Positions 1 through 6,751 of a stretch of 64,000 bases of DNA are shown here, piece after piece. Position numbers and translations under genes: made by a program. Within the stretch, counting starts at the first letter, position 1. The number at the start of each line of letters is the position of its first letter. The stretch spans positions 62,001 to 126,000 of the forward strand of contig NZ_JAAAPM020000012.1 of assembly GCF_009909155.2 (NCBI RefSeq), read 5' to 3'. The notes below the pieces were generated by a model. It was not told where the DNA came from, searched no databases, and saw only the letters and a list, made by a program, of their open reading frames with translations. This DNA is from Flavobacterium undicola. Lineage in GTDB: Bacteria; Bacteroidota; Bacteroidia; Flavobacteriales; Flavobacteriaceae.

Positions 1-477
1 GACTTATTCGACGGAAACGGCAAAAAAATTGGTTACACAGACAAGAACGGAAAAACCGTTTTGTTTAGCAACAACCAAAGTACTTCAACTTCATCAGGTC
101 AAAAGAAAACTTACGAAAGTAAGTCTCACGCAGAATTACAAACAGTGATTCCAAAGGCTGACCAAAAGAAATTCGACCCATTCCATACCATTTGGGCTTG
201 GAAAACTACAAAGAGATTCGGGCTTATTTCAGTGAACGCACGTAAGCAATTAGATCAAAAAAATCTTGACGGCTCACACGTTAAAGATGGTTTCGAAAAG
301 TGGGTTATCAAATTGAAAACAGCCACAGACAGCCAAACTATTTTTGGCATGTATTCAGTGAGAAAAGGATGTTTGTTTTTTGATATGGGTACAACAAAAT
401 GTTGTGTAAACCACAAGAAAGGATTTTTCTCATTCATTCAACCCGATTTCGTAACCAATAAAAATAAGCGTAAATAA
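1..477 (+). CDS. Hypothetical protein, 5' end cut by the window edge
   Basis: The frame is open from base 1 (Asp-Leu-Phe-Asp-Gly-Asn-Gly...) to TAA at 475-477, giving 158 visible residues, so the TTG at 61 is internal and not the start. The visible N-terminal part has two short DGNGKK / DKNGKT type turns followed by a Ser/Thr/Gln-rich linker. The rest is a compact basic domain with aromatic and cysteine residues (TTKCCVNHKK) and a Lys/Arg/Asn-rich tail. I do not recognise the family. The stop codon overlaps the ATG of the next gene, which indicates translational coupling in the prophage-like set. Confidence 0.6.
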   Translation, partial: DLFDGNGKKIGYTDKNGKTVLFSNNQSTSTSSGQKKTYESKSHAELQTVIPKADQKKFDPFHTIWAWKTTKRFGLISVNARKQLDQKNLDGSHVKDGFEKWVIKLKTATDSQTIFGMYSVRKGCLFFDMGTTKCCVNHKKGFFSFIQPDFVTNKNKRK

Positions 478-626
478 TGAAAAACGTAACTTCTATAATT
501 TCGGTAGTAAAAATGCTCGCTAAGTATGGGGCTTACGTAATCGTCATTATTGACGGCTTAAGCTTCATTGCTGACGGCTTAGAGCGAGTGGATAACGAGA
601 AAAATTCAAAAAATGAAAGTAAGTAG
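477..626 (+). CDS. 49-residue one-helix membrane protein
   Basis: ATG at 477-479 overlaps the upstream TAA, and the TAG stop at 624-626 lies inside the next gene, which starts at 613. The product begins MKNVTSIISVVKMLAKYGAY, has one hydrophobic stretch (about residues 18-32, YVIVIIDGLSFIADGL) and ends in a charged Lys/Glu/Asn tail. The double overlap with both neighbours and coding-like composition support it as real. The function is unknown; it could be a small membrane or lysis component of a phage. It is too short for usual gene-calling cutoffs. Confidence 0.5.
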   Translation: MKNVTSIISVVKMLAKYGAYVIVIIDGLSFIADGLERVDNEKNSKNESK

Positions 627-1206
627 CTTTTTTACACAAAAACTTCCTGAAAGGCACGTAAGTAAGGTAATTGAGGTCGCTCAGAAACTTAAAATAGATG
701 CTAATTCATTGCTTGCAGTAATGTATTTCGAAACTGCAAAGACTTTCAGCCCACAGAAAACGAACTCAATCGGTTCTGTGGGATTAATTCAATTCACGGC
801 AGATGTTGGAACTCCAAAACAAAAGAAAATCAACGGAAAAGTTTATTCTTTGGCTTACATTAAGAGTCTATCTTTTATCAAACAAATGGATTTGGTTTAT
901 GAATATTATAAGCCCTATACTGGTAAAATGAGCAACTTTTTAGATGTTTACCTAGTGACTTTCTTTCCTGCTGCACTTTCTAAGTCGGATTCATTTGTAC
1001 TGAAAACATCAAGCTTAAGCGCTTCTTTGATTGCGTTACAAAATCCGATTTTTGACACTAACAAGGATAAACAAATCACACGTCAAGAAATAACGGATTT
1101 CTTTAAAAAGTGGTACACTCCAAGTGTTTTTCAAGAGATTCAAAAGGGCTTCGACTTGAAAATACCGTTAATGCTATTAGCCCTATTATTTTTAATCAAA
1201 TTTTAA
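613..1206 (+). CDS. Lytic transglycosylase-like peptidoglycan hydrolase with C-terminal membrane anchor
   Basis: 197 residues. Residues 20-62 carry the SLT/lysozyme-fold signature: a helix ending in MYFE with the likely catalytic Glu40, followed by NSIGSVGLIQFT, which matches the G-x-x-G-L-I-Q-F element of soluble lytic transglycosylases. It should cleave peptidoglycan glycan strands. Residues 148-159 (DTNKDKQITRQE) fit a calcium-binding EF-hand/dockerin-type loop. Residues about 183-197 form a hydrophobic C-terminal segment ending KF, so the enzyme is likely tail-anchored. ATG at 613 lies inside the preceding small gene. In a phage this would serve genome entry or release. The fold call is firm; the phage role is inference. 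Confidence 0.75.
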   Translation: MKVSSFFTQKLPERHVSKVIEVAQKLKIDANSLLAVMYFETAKTFSPQKTNSIGSVGLIQFTADVGTPKQKKINGKVYSLAYIKSLSFIKQMDLVYEYYKPYTGKMSNFLDVYLVTFFPAALSKSDSFVLKTSSLSASLIALQNPIFDTNKDKQITRQEITDFFKKWYTPSVFQEIQKGFDLKIPLMLLALLFLIKF

Positions 1207-1216
1207 AATTTACATT

Positions 1217-1315
1217 ATGCAAAAATTACAAGACTTTTATACAGAACACAAGAAATCAATTTTAATCGGTCTAGCCGTTTTGGGAGTGTTTTTCTTCCTT
1301 AAAAGACGTCAATAG
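1217..1315 (+). CDS. 32-residue one-helix membrane protein
   Basis: ATG at 1217 to TAG at 1313-1315, starting 10 bases after the transglycosylase stop and ending two bases before the next ATG at 1318. The product has a charged N-terminus (MQKLQDFYTEHKKS), one helix (ILIGLAVLGVFFFL) and a positive end (KRRQ), so an N-out orientation is likely. Small proteins with this plan are common virion or membrane components in tailless and filamentous phages. Tight packing on both sides is the main support. Confidence 0.5.
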   Translation: MQKLQDFYTEHKKSILIGLAVLGVFFFLKRRQ

Positions 1316-1317
1316 TT

Positions 1318-1890
1318 ATGTTGTCGAGATATAGTAAAAACAAGCTTATGAATAGTAAGCTTGTTTTGTTCTTTCAGAATAACGCTGTCTATATTGTAGC
1401 AGTACTATTTGCAATACCCTACATCATTAGATACTTTAATTCTCAGGAACAAAAGGACAGCTCACAGGCTTTAGATTTAGCAGTAAAACAGAACAGTGCG
1501 GAAAATGCGAAATCTTCTCCAACCATCATAAACGATAAAGCAAAGGTTATTAATAAAAAGTATCCAAATTTAAAATCAAAAGATTCAGACAGATTGAAAA
1601 CCATTGCACAGAAAATCGCCTTTTCGCTTGGTACGAATCCTGAAGACAATCACATTATTTTTAATGGTTCTGTTGAACTTTTTAATATTAGAGCCTTAGT
1701 AGAAGACGAAAATACAGTAGTTAAACTTTTAAAGACAACTACAGGAACTTTCCCAATTGTAGAAGATTACTACTATTCCCTATTCACCCGATCACGTAAT
1801 TTAAAAACAGACCTTTATAAATATCTCTCAGCTGAGAACATATCACAGCTTCGAGTTGCTTACAAAAAGGCAAATAAAAATTGGATTTAG
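1318..1890 (+). CDS. Hypothetical protein with N-terminal membrane anchor
   Basis: 190 residues from ATG 1318; an alternative ATG lies at 1348. One transmembrane helix is visible at about residues 22-40 (AVYIVAVLFAIPYIIRYF), followed by a Ser/Gln/Lys-rich linker to about residue 75 and a helical, charged C-terminal domain with the local sequence FSLGTNPEDNHIIFNGSVEL. The stop TAG at 1888-1890 is three bases before the ATG of the next gene. I do not recognise the family. The position between one-helix proteins and a larger beta-rich-looking protein suggests a structural or membrane role in the same element. Confidence 0.55.
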   Translation: MLSRYSKNKLMNSKLVLFFQNNAVYIVAVLFAIPYIIRYFNSQEQKDSSQALDLAVKQNSAENAKSSPTIINDKAKVINKKYPNLKSKDSDRLKTIAQKIAFSLGTNPEDNHIIFNGSVELFNIRALVEDENTVVKLLKTTTGTFPIVEDYYYSLFTRSRNLKTDLYKYLSAENISQLRVAYKKANKNWI

Positions 1891-1892
1891 AA

Positions 1893-2852
1893 ATGAAAAC
1901 ATTAGTTTATATAACAGAAAACAAGAAACTGTATACCAAGGATTTTACAGATATGACCGATTATGAACAAGTCGAAATTTCAGAGCCTTATTTAATCGTA
2001 GGTATTTTTGAAAATGGTTTGTTTTTATCACCATTAACAAATGATTTGAGTGACTACGATTTGAAGCCTATAGAAAAGTATTTAATGGTTAGTACAAACG
2101 TTGATTTTGTGATTAACTCAGTAGAGTATAGAACCCCAAATTTACCTTTCTTGTTTGGTCAAATACCGCCACCAATACCAAATATGTTCTTAAACCCTTT
2201 GAGAATTTTTTCTACAAGGTCTAGAACCTCTTACGGTGGGACTGAAGAAATAAGTATTGCGGTTCCAATTACAGGAACAGTAAAACTTTACATCGATGGA
2301 TTCGAGGAAAAAGATTTGGGAATAATTGAGTCTATGCCTGATCCTGTGCCAACTGGTTTTGATTATGCAGTTTGGACAGAATCACATACTTATGACGTAA
2401 CCGATACTGCTTTGGATGTAATGGATATGTCAAACATTTCTTTTACACTTACTGTCAGAGGCGTAGAGTACTATTTAACACATGAGGGACTAAGCAATTT
2501 AGCTTATGTAGATAATAGCAACACAATTGGTGAAATAACTAGTGTTGTAAAAGAATATGACTCTGGTTTTGATGCTGACGTAATTAAGATTCATACTAAC
2601 TTTAATAGTACTGTAGATGCTAGAATAGTAAGTACATTTAACTTCAATTATAAAAAGCCAGGGCAGACAACTTTTACAACTGCTTTTGTAAATTATGGCT
2701 CAGGAAATAACACTCTTTTTATTCTGGAAGATATTGTAGATGAATTATTCGGGGTTTCAGATGTTTATAGTGTATTACCAATAGATACTGAATTTTTCTT
2801 CTCAGATTCACTAGGTGTATTTACAGAATCTAATCATAAAAAAATTATTTAA
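1893..2852 (+). CDS. Hypothetical 319-residue protein, possibly a structural protein
   Basis: ATG at 1893 is preferred over an in-frame TTG at 1881 that would overlap the preceding stop. The sequence is acidic, with alternating hydrophobic and polar residues suggestive of beta structure. It has a proline-rich stretch near residues 90-100 (GQIPPPIPNMF) and no membrane segment. There are no cysteines or catalytic motifs that I can identify. As the largest product of the compact rightward set it could be a spike, minor capsid or adsorption protein, but this is inference from position only. Confidence 0.55.
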   Translation: MKTLVYITENKKLYTKDFTDMTDYEQVEISEPYLIVGIFENGLFLSPLTNDLSDYDLKPIEKYLMVSTNVDFVINSVEYRTPNLPFLFGQIPPPIPNMFLNPLRIFSTRSRTSYGGTEEISIAVPITGTVKLYIDGFEEKDLGIIESMPDPVPTGFDYAVWTESHTYDVTDTALDVMDMSNISFTLTVRGVEYYLTHEGLSNLAYVDNSNTIGEITSVVKEYDSGFDADVIKIHTNFNSTVDARIVSTFNFNYKKPGQTTFTTAFVNYGSGNNTLFILEDIVDELFGVSDVYSVLPIDTEFFFSDSLGVFTESNHKKII

Positions 2853-2942
2853 TTCAAATAAGAAAAATATGTATATTTGGCAAAACTTCAACGGGAGATA
2901 AAAGCGTCTGGAAACGCTCTCTTAGAGATAAAAATCGAATAT

Positions 2943-3176
2943 ATGTCTGCAAAAATTAAAAACGGCTTATTAAAAGTCACTTTTTCCCATACGTTAAAGA
3001 ACGGTACACCTAGTTGCTGGTTCAAATTTAAAGAAGCAACCCTCTCATACTTGTGCCATTATTGGCGAAGTAAGGAGGGTTTTCGCTATTTGAAAATATA
3101 CGAAAAATTAGAAAATGGTTCTTGTGGCAATCAAATTGGCTACATCACAAAAGATACCCAAGCTTTAAACGGTTAA
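2943..3176 (+). CDS. Small hypothetical protein, start uncertain and possibly not coding
   Basis: The frame runs from an in-frame TTG at 2877 or ATG at 2943 to TAA at 3174-3176. The TTG falls inside a TATATTTG promoter-like box (2872-2879), so ATG 2943 (77 residues) is the better start. The product is Trp/Tyr/Cys-rich (SCWFKFKEATLSYLCHYWR) and matches nothing I recognise. A long imperfect hairpin lies inside the frame at 3038-3081, so the DNA may be a replication or attachment structure of the mobile element rather than a gene. Confidence 0.35.
   Translation: MSAKIKNGLLKVTFSHTLKNGTPSCWFKFKEATLSYLCHYWRSKEGFRYLKIYEKLENGSCGNQIGYITKDTQALNG
3038..3081. repeat. Long imperfect hairpin inside or in place of the last prophage ORF
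   Basis: AACCCTC (3038-3044) pairs with GAGGGTT (3075-3081). The stem continues with one slip through ACTT/AAGT and GCC/GGC to the loop ATTATT. A structure this strong is unusual within a gene and is the kind expected at a rolling-circle origin, packaging signal or folded attachment site of an ssDNA element. Confidence 0.5.
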
Positions 3177-3193
3177 TTATTAATTCGTTAACA

Positions 3194-3220
3194 GCGTAGC
3201 TTTTTTTCCTGCGTAGCTTT
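3194..3220. repeat. Direct repeat GCGTAGCTTT x2
   Basis: GCGTAGCTTT occurs at 3194-3203 and 3211-3220, 17 bases apart, just after the last ORF of the prophage-like set. It could be a protein-binding or border repeat; nothing else supports a role. Confidence 0.35.
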
Positions 3221-3257
3221 CCCACCGATAGGGGAGGTAAAGAGTTCAATTATAAAC

Positions 3258-3299
3258 AAAAAAAAGAGGCTCAAATGGTACTGGAATACCTCGCCTCTT
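3258..3299 (-). terminator. Strong leftward intrinsic terminator
   Basis: AAGAGGC (3264-3270) pairs with GCCTCTT (3293-3299), with an inner GGTA/TACC stem. On the minus strand the hairpin is followed by a run of eight T. It would stop leftward transcription from entering the prophage-like region. Confidence 0.6.
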
Positions 3300-3317
3300 A
3301 TTGATAAAAATCTATGG

Positions 3318-3325
3318 CAAATATA
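3318..3325 (-). promoter_or_regulatory. Possible leftward -7 box (TATATTTG)
   Basis: CAAATATA on the plus strand reads TATATTTG on the minus strand, the Bacteroidota -7 consensus. No clear TTG is seen at -33. A start near 3311 would give an RNA of only about 50 nt before the terminator at 3299-3258. Confidence 0.3.
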
Positions 3326-3383
3326 AGAAAAATTTCTAAACATACTATAAATTATAGTTCATTTTGGAATTGACCAAATAATA

Positions 3384-3432
3384 GCAAAACCAACACAAAT
3401 AATAAAGATTTTACTATCAGTGTTGGTTTTGC
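3384..3432. terminator. Terminator hairpin downstream of the sugar operon
   Basis: GCAAAACCAACAC (3384-3396) and GTGTTGGTTTTGC (3420-3432) form a 13-bp perfect stem, 38 bases after the end of the FucP-family gene. Its symmetry allows it to act in either direction between converging units. Confidence 0.7.
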
Positions 3433-3469
3433 TGTGTATAAATAACCTATTGTAATCAAGTATTTGTAA

Positions 3470-4879
3470 TTATTTTGATGTTCTATAAGTCGTTTTACCA
3501 TACCAAGCAACCACAGCCAAACAAATTAAAGGTAAAATGAAAGAGAAATTCACTTCGGGAATGAATCCAAAAAGTTTGATATCTGAGAATCCTGAACCGC
3601 CCCAGTCCAAAATACTTCCTTGTAAAACAGGCATTAAAGCACCGCCAACAATAGCCATAACCAATCCTGCAGAACCAATTTTAGCTTCGTCGCCCATGTC
3701 TTTAAGCGCAATTCCATAGATAGTTGGAAACATAATCGACATAAAAATAGAGATACAAATCAAAGAAATTAAGCCTGGCATACCTTGTAAAACAATTGCT
3801 CCAGCGGCACATAGAACACCTCCAATACCAAATACCATCAGTATTTTAGAAGGATTTATACTTTTCATCAAAGCGGTTCCAATCCATCTTCCTAATAAAA
3901 ATAAAATCATAGCCGTAATGTTGTAATACGTAGCGGTTAATTCTAATCCGAATGTTTTATTGATATTGTCTACATATTGAAAAATAAATGTCCAACACAT
4001 AATTTGTGCACCCACATAAAAAGCCTGTGCAATAACACCGTGTTTGTAATTTTTATTGGCAAATAATTTTTTGAAAGATTCGCTAACAGACATTTTATCT
4101 TCATGTGCTGTTTTAGGCATTTTTGTAAGGCAGATAATGATTAGAATCATTAACACAAAAATTCCCAATCCGATATATGGAATACTAATAACACCTAAGT
4201 CATTTTCTCTAATGCTGGCCAGCTCATTTGAGGATAAAGCTTTAAAAGCTGCTGGTGTGTAGTCATCTGATTTTATTTCTTTAATGACTAAAAACTGCGC
4301 CATTACTAATCCTGTTATTGCTCCGATTGGGTTAAATGCCTGAGCTAAATTCAAACGTTGTGTGGCTGTTTCTTTATTTCCTAAGAATAAAATCAACGGA
4401 TTTGAAGTAGTTTCCAAAAAGGCCAAACCACAGGTAATGACCCATAATGATACTAAAAAGAACGTATAACTTTGATAATGTGCCGCCGGATAGAATAAAA
4501 AAGCGCCTGTTGCATACAAAAGCAATCCTAAGATAATTCCCGATTTATAGCTGTATTTTCTAATGAATAAAGCCGCTGGCAAAGCCATAAAGAAATAGCC
4601 AAAATAGAACGCAAATTGCACTAATGAAGCTTGTGTATTGGAAAGTTCGGGCATCACTTTTTTGAAAGTAGAAACCATTGGCGTTGTTAAATCATTTGCA
4701 ATTCCCCAAAGAGCAAATAATATAGTAATGATGATAAACTGAAAAACGTACTCTTTACTGATTACGGGTATTTTTTTAATTAAATCCATCTTTTTAATTG
4801 GATCAAATTTGGAAGGACTAATTTGTTCTTGAAGATCAATTTCCTCACTGATTACTGCTGTTTTTTCAAATTGTGTCAT
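3470..4879 (-). CDS. MFS sugar/proton symporter, FucP family
   Basis: 469 residues with a cytoplasmic N-tail of about 45 residues, then 12 hydrophobic segments typical of the major facilitator superfamily. The FucP/GluP branch is suggested by ILFALWGIANDLTTPMV near residues 55-70, QFAFYFGYFFMALPAA and LAFLETTSNPLILFLG. It imports a monosaccharide across the inner membrane with protons. It is last in a four-gene minus-strand unit with a PfkB kinase, an epimerase and a LamB-like porin, so the substrate is probably the ketose handled by those enzymes rather than fucose. No fucose isomerase or kinase is nearby. The substrate is not readable from sequence. Confidence 0.85.
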   Translation of the reverse strand: MTQFEKTAVISEEIDLQEQISPSKFDPIKKMDLIKKIPVISKEYVFQFIIITILFALWGIANDLTTPMVSTFKKVMPELSNTQASLVQFAFYFGYFFMALPAALFIRKYSYKSGIILGLLLYATGAFLFYPAAHYQSYTFFLVSLWVITCGLAFLETTSNPLILFLGNKETATQRLNLAQAFNPIGAITGLVMAQFLVIKEIKSDDYTPAAFKALSSNELASIRENDLGVISIPYIGLGIFVLMILIIICLTKMPKTAHEDKMSVSESFKKLFANKNYKHGVIAQAFYVGAQIMCWTFIFQYVDNINKTFGLELTATYYNITAMILFLLGRWIGTALMKSINPSKILMVFGIGGVLCAAGAIVLQGMPGLISLICISIFMSIMFPTIYGIALKDMGDEAKIGSAGLVMAIVGGALMPVLQGSILDWGGSGFSDIKLFGFIPEVNFSFILPLICLAVVAWYGKTTYRTSK

Positions 4880-4908
4880 TGTTTTCTTTTTTTTGGTTTG
4901 GTTATAAA

Positions 4909-5832
4909 TTACAGTATTTCATGTTGTGATGGTTTGTGGTTAAAACCACTTAAAAACTCCTCAATTTCTGATGTAGAAATTACAGGGTTTGCTCCTTCAT
5001 TTTGCGCCACAATTGCTCCAATTGCACTGGCGAAATTAATTGCATATTGAGGATCTTTTCCAGTAAGTAACATAGTAATTAAGGAAGCCAAAAATGAATC
5101 TCCTGAGCCTACGGTGTCCACAACATTTACCTTGAATCCGCAATTGTGATAAAAAGTATCATTACAATACAAGACCGCTCCATGAGAACCTAGGGTAACA
5201 CAAACAATAGCTGTATTGGTTTCTTTGGCAATGAATTTAATATTTTGCTCTAATGACTTTTTATTCGAATGTAAATCTTCGCAAATTTCATTCAATTCCT
5301 CATCATTGAATTTGATAAAATCGGCTGCATGTAATAATTCTAAAATATTCTTCTTTGTATAATGTGGCGATCTCAAATTCACATCAAATATTTTGTATTT
5401 GGCCACTTTCAAAAGTTTATCCAATGTATTTCTAGACACCGAATCTCTGCAAGACAAACTGCCGTAAACAAAGAAATCTGATTCTGCTACAATTGTCGTA
5501 CTTATATCTGAAGACTCAATTTTGTCCCAGGCCGAAGGATAATTAATATCATAAGAAGCATTTCCTTTTTCGTTCAAAATAACATTCACCACTCCCGTTG
5601 GATGATTTTCTTTTACCTGAACCGCTGTTGTATTGATCCCAACACTACTTAAATAATCAATCAATTTTGCTCCGTTGCTGTCGTTTCCTATCGCGCTAAT
5701 CATAGCCACGTCAATACCTAGTGAACTCAATCTAGACGCTACATTTAGCGGTGCTCCACCAATTTTTTTATGCTCCAGAAAAACATCAAAAAGGATTTCT
5801 CCAAAACACACTCCTGTTAGTTTTTTTTTCAT
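4909..5832 (-). CDS. PfkB-family carbohydrate kinase (fructokinase-like)
   Basis: 307 residues. The PfkB signature 1 region GGAPLNVASRLSSLG lies near residues 25-39. Signature 2 is DTVGSGDSF at 239-247, with the catalytic base Asp245 in the GSGD anion hole. The family phosphorylates sugars with ATP; the short length and the GGAP start match bacterial fructokinases. It sits 29 bases upstream of the symporter and 24 bases downstream of a ketose 3-epimerase-type gene, which fits epimerisation of a rare ketose to fructose followed by phosphorylation to fructose-6-phosphate. Adenosine or ribose kinase activity is less likely in this context. Confidence 0.85.
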   Translation of the reverse strand: MKKKLTGVCFGEILFDVFLEHKKIGGAPLNVASRLSSLGIDVAMISAIGNDSNGAKLIDYLSSVGINTTAVQVKENHPTGVVNVILNEKGNASYDINYPSAWDKIESSDISTTIVAESDFFVYGSLSCRDSVSRNTLDKLLKVAKYKIFDVNLRSPHYTKKNILELLHAADFIKFNDEELNEICEDLHSNKKSLEQNIKFIAKETNTAIVCVTLGSHGAVLYCNDTFYHNCGFKVNVVDTVGSGDSFLASLITMLLTGKDPQYAINFASAIGAIVAQNEGANPVISTSEIEEFLSGFNHKPSQHEIL

Positions 5833-5856
5833 TTTTATATCTTTTTTTAGTTCGAT

Positions 5857-6720
5857 TTATTTGTACTCTGTTGGATTGTTATACCATTTTTCTACCATCT
5901 TTTTCATAAACAACAAGCTGCCTTTGGCAAGGTCTTCCGAATTGTATTTCGATGGTCTCCACAATGACGTTGGTCCAATTAATTCGCTTATTTCAGATGA
6001 GAAATTTTCAAGAACTAGAGGGCCTTGGTAATTAATTTCAGCCAAAGCTTTAAATAAATCATCCCAATGCACATTGCCTTCGCCAGTCATTCCTCGATCC
6101 GATTCTGTAATATGAAGGTGATTTAAATTATTTCCAGCTCTAATAATGGGATCGTAAAAATTACGTTCTTCAATATTCATGTGAAAAGTATCCAAATGCA
6201 ATCCGATATTAGTAGCACCAATGCTTTCAATCATTTTTAAAACGTCATCGGCTTCGGTAAAAACATAGCTTTCATAGCGGTTAATGGGTTCGATTCCTAA
6301 ACTTATGTTGCGCTCTTTGGCGTAAGCTGCAACTTCAGTAAAAACTTGATAAATAATTTGTTTTTCATCCGCAGTACAAGGATTTCTGGTGAATGTTCCA
6401 ATGGCAGAATGCAGTACACCTCCCAAAAAATCACCATTCATTTCCGCTACTTTATCCAAAGCTGATTTAATGATGGTTACAGCCTGTTCAGGATAAAAAG
6501 GAATGTGTGCGTTTGCGGGTAAATTCAAGCTACAACGTCCTAAAATACCGTTTTGTTCCAGTTGTTTTTGAGTGGTTTTAGCATCAAAATCCAATGTGGC
6601 AGGTAAGCTGATTTCGAGCATATCAAAACCGTATTCTGCCGTTTTTTTGATTGCGAAATGCCCTCCTGCACTACTCCATCCGGGAATAAATGATAAAATT
6701 GATGTTCCGAAAATCGGCAT
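5857..6720 (-). CDS. Ketose 3-epimerase-type TIM barrel (sugar phosphate isomerase/epimerase family)
   Basis: 287 residues of the AP-endonuclease-2/xylose isomerase-like TIM-barrel family. Metal ligands are visible as Glu144 (GIEPINRYE), Asp177 (HLDTFH), His203 (HLHITES) and Glu238 (LVLENF). Their spacing (33, 26, 35) equals that of D-psicose/D-tagatose 3-epimerases, and the ESDRG segment after the His carries the expected substrate-binding Arg. It likely interconverts a ketose at C3, for example psicose and fructose. It is co-transcribed with the PfkB kinase and FucP-family symporter. Other isomerase substrates in this family cannot be excluded. Confidence 0.8.
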   Translation of the reverse strand: MPIFGTSILSFIPGWSSAGGHFAIKKTAEYGFDMLEISLPATLDFDAKTTQKQLEQNGILGRCSLNLPANAHIPFYPEQAVTIIKSALDKVAEMNGDFLGGVLHSAIGTFTRNPCTADEKQIIYQVFTEVAAYAKERNISLGIEPINRYESYVFTEADDVLKMIESIGATNIGLHLDTFHMNIEERNFYDPIIRAGNNLNHLHITESDRGMTGEGNVHWDDLFKALAEINYQGPLVLENFSSEISELIGPTSLWRPSKYNSEDLAKGSLLFMKKMVEKWYNNPTEYK

Positions 6721-6751
6721 ATTTCTATATTTTTAAATTAATTTATCCTGT

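Larger units (their letters stand above)
1..3180 (+). mobile_element. Right part of a small prophage-like element (left end outside the window)
   Basis: A run of short, overlapping or nearly abutting rightward genes: a cut basic protein, a 49-residue one-helix protein, a lytic transglycosylase with C-terminal membrane helix, a 32-residue one-helix protein, an N-terminally anchored protein and a 319-residue unknown. Tiny membrane proteins around a membrane-tethered transglycosylase resemble the lysis/entry modules of tailless membrane-containing or filamentous phages, of which FLiP is the flavobacterial ssDNA example. No capsid, replication or integrase gene is inside the window, so the phage assignment is inference. 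The right border is probably between 2852 and the terminators at 3258-3432, where host sugar genes on the other strand begin. Confidence 0.4.

Noticed and set aside
3344..3358. Near-palindrome ACTATAA-A-TTATAGT as a possible dif/Xer site for prophage integration
   Set aside because: The arms are separated by one base instead of the six-base centre of dif sites, and the outer 11-bp arm pattern is absent.
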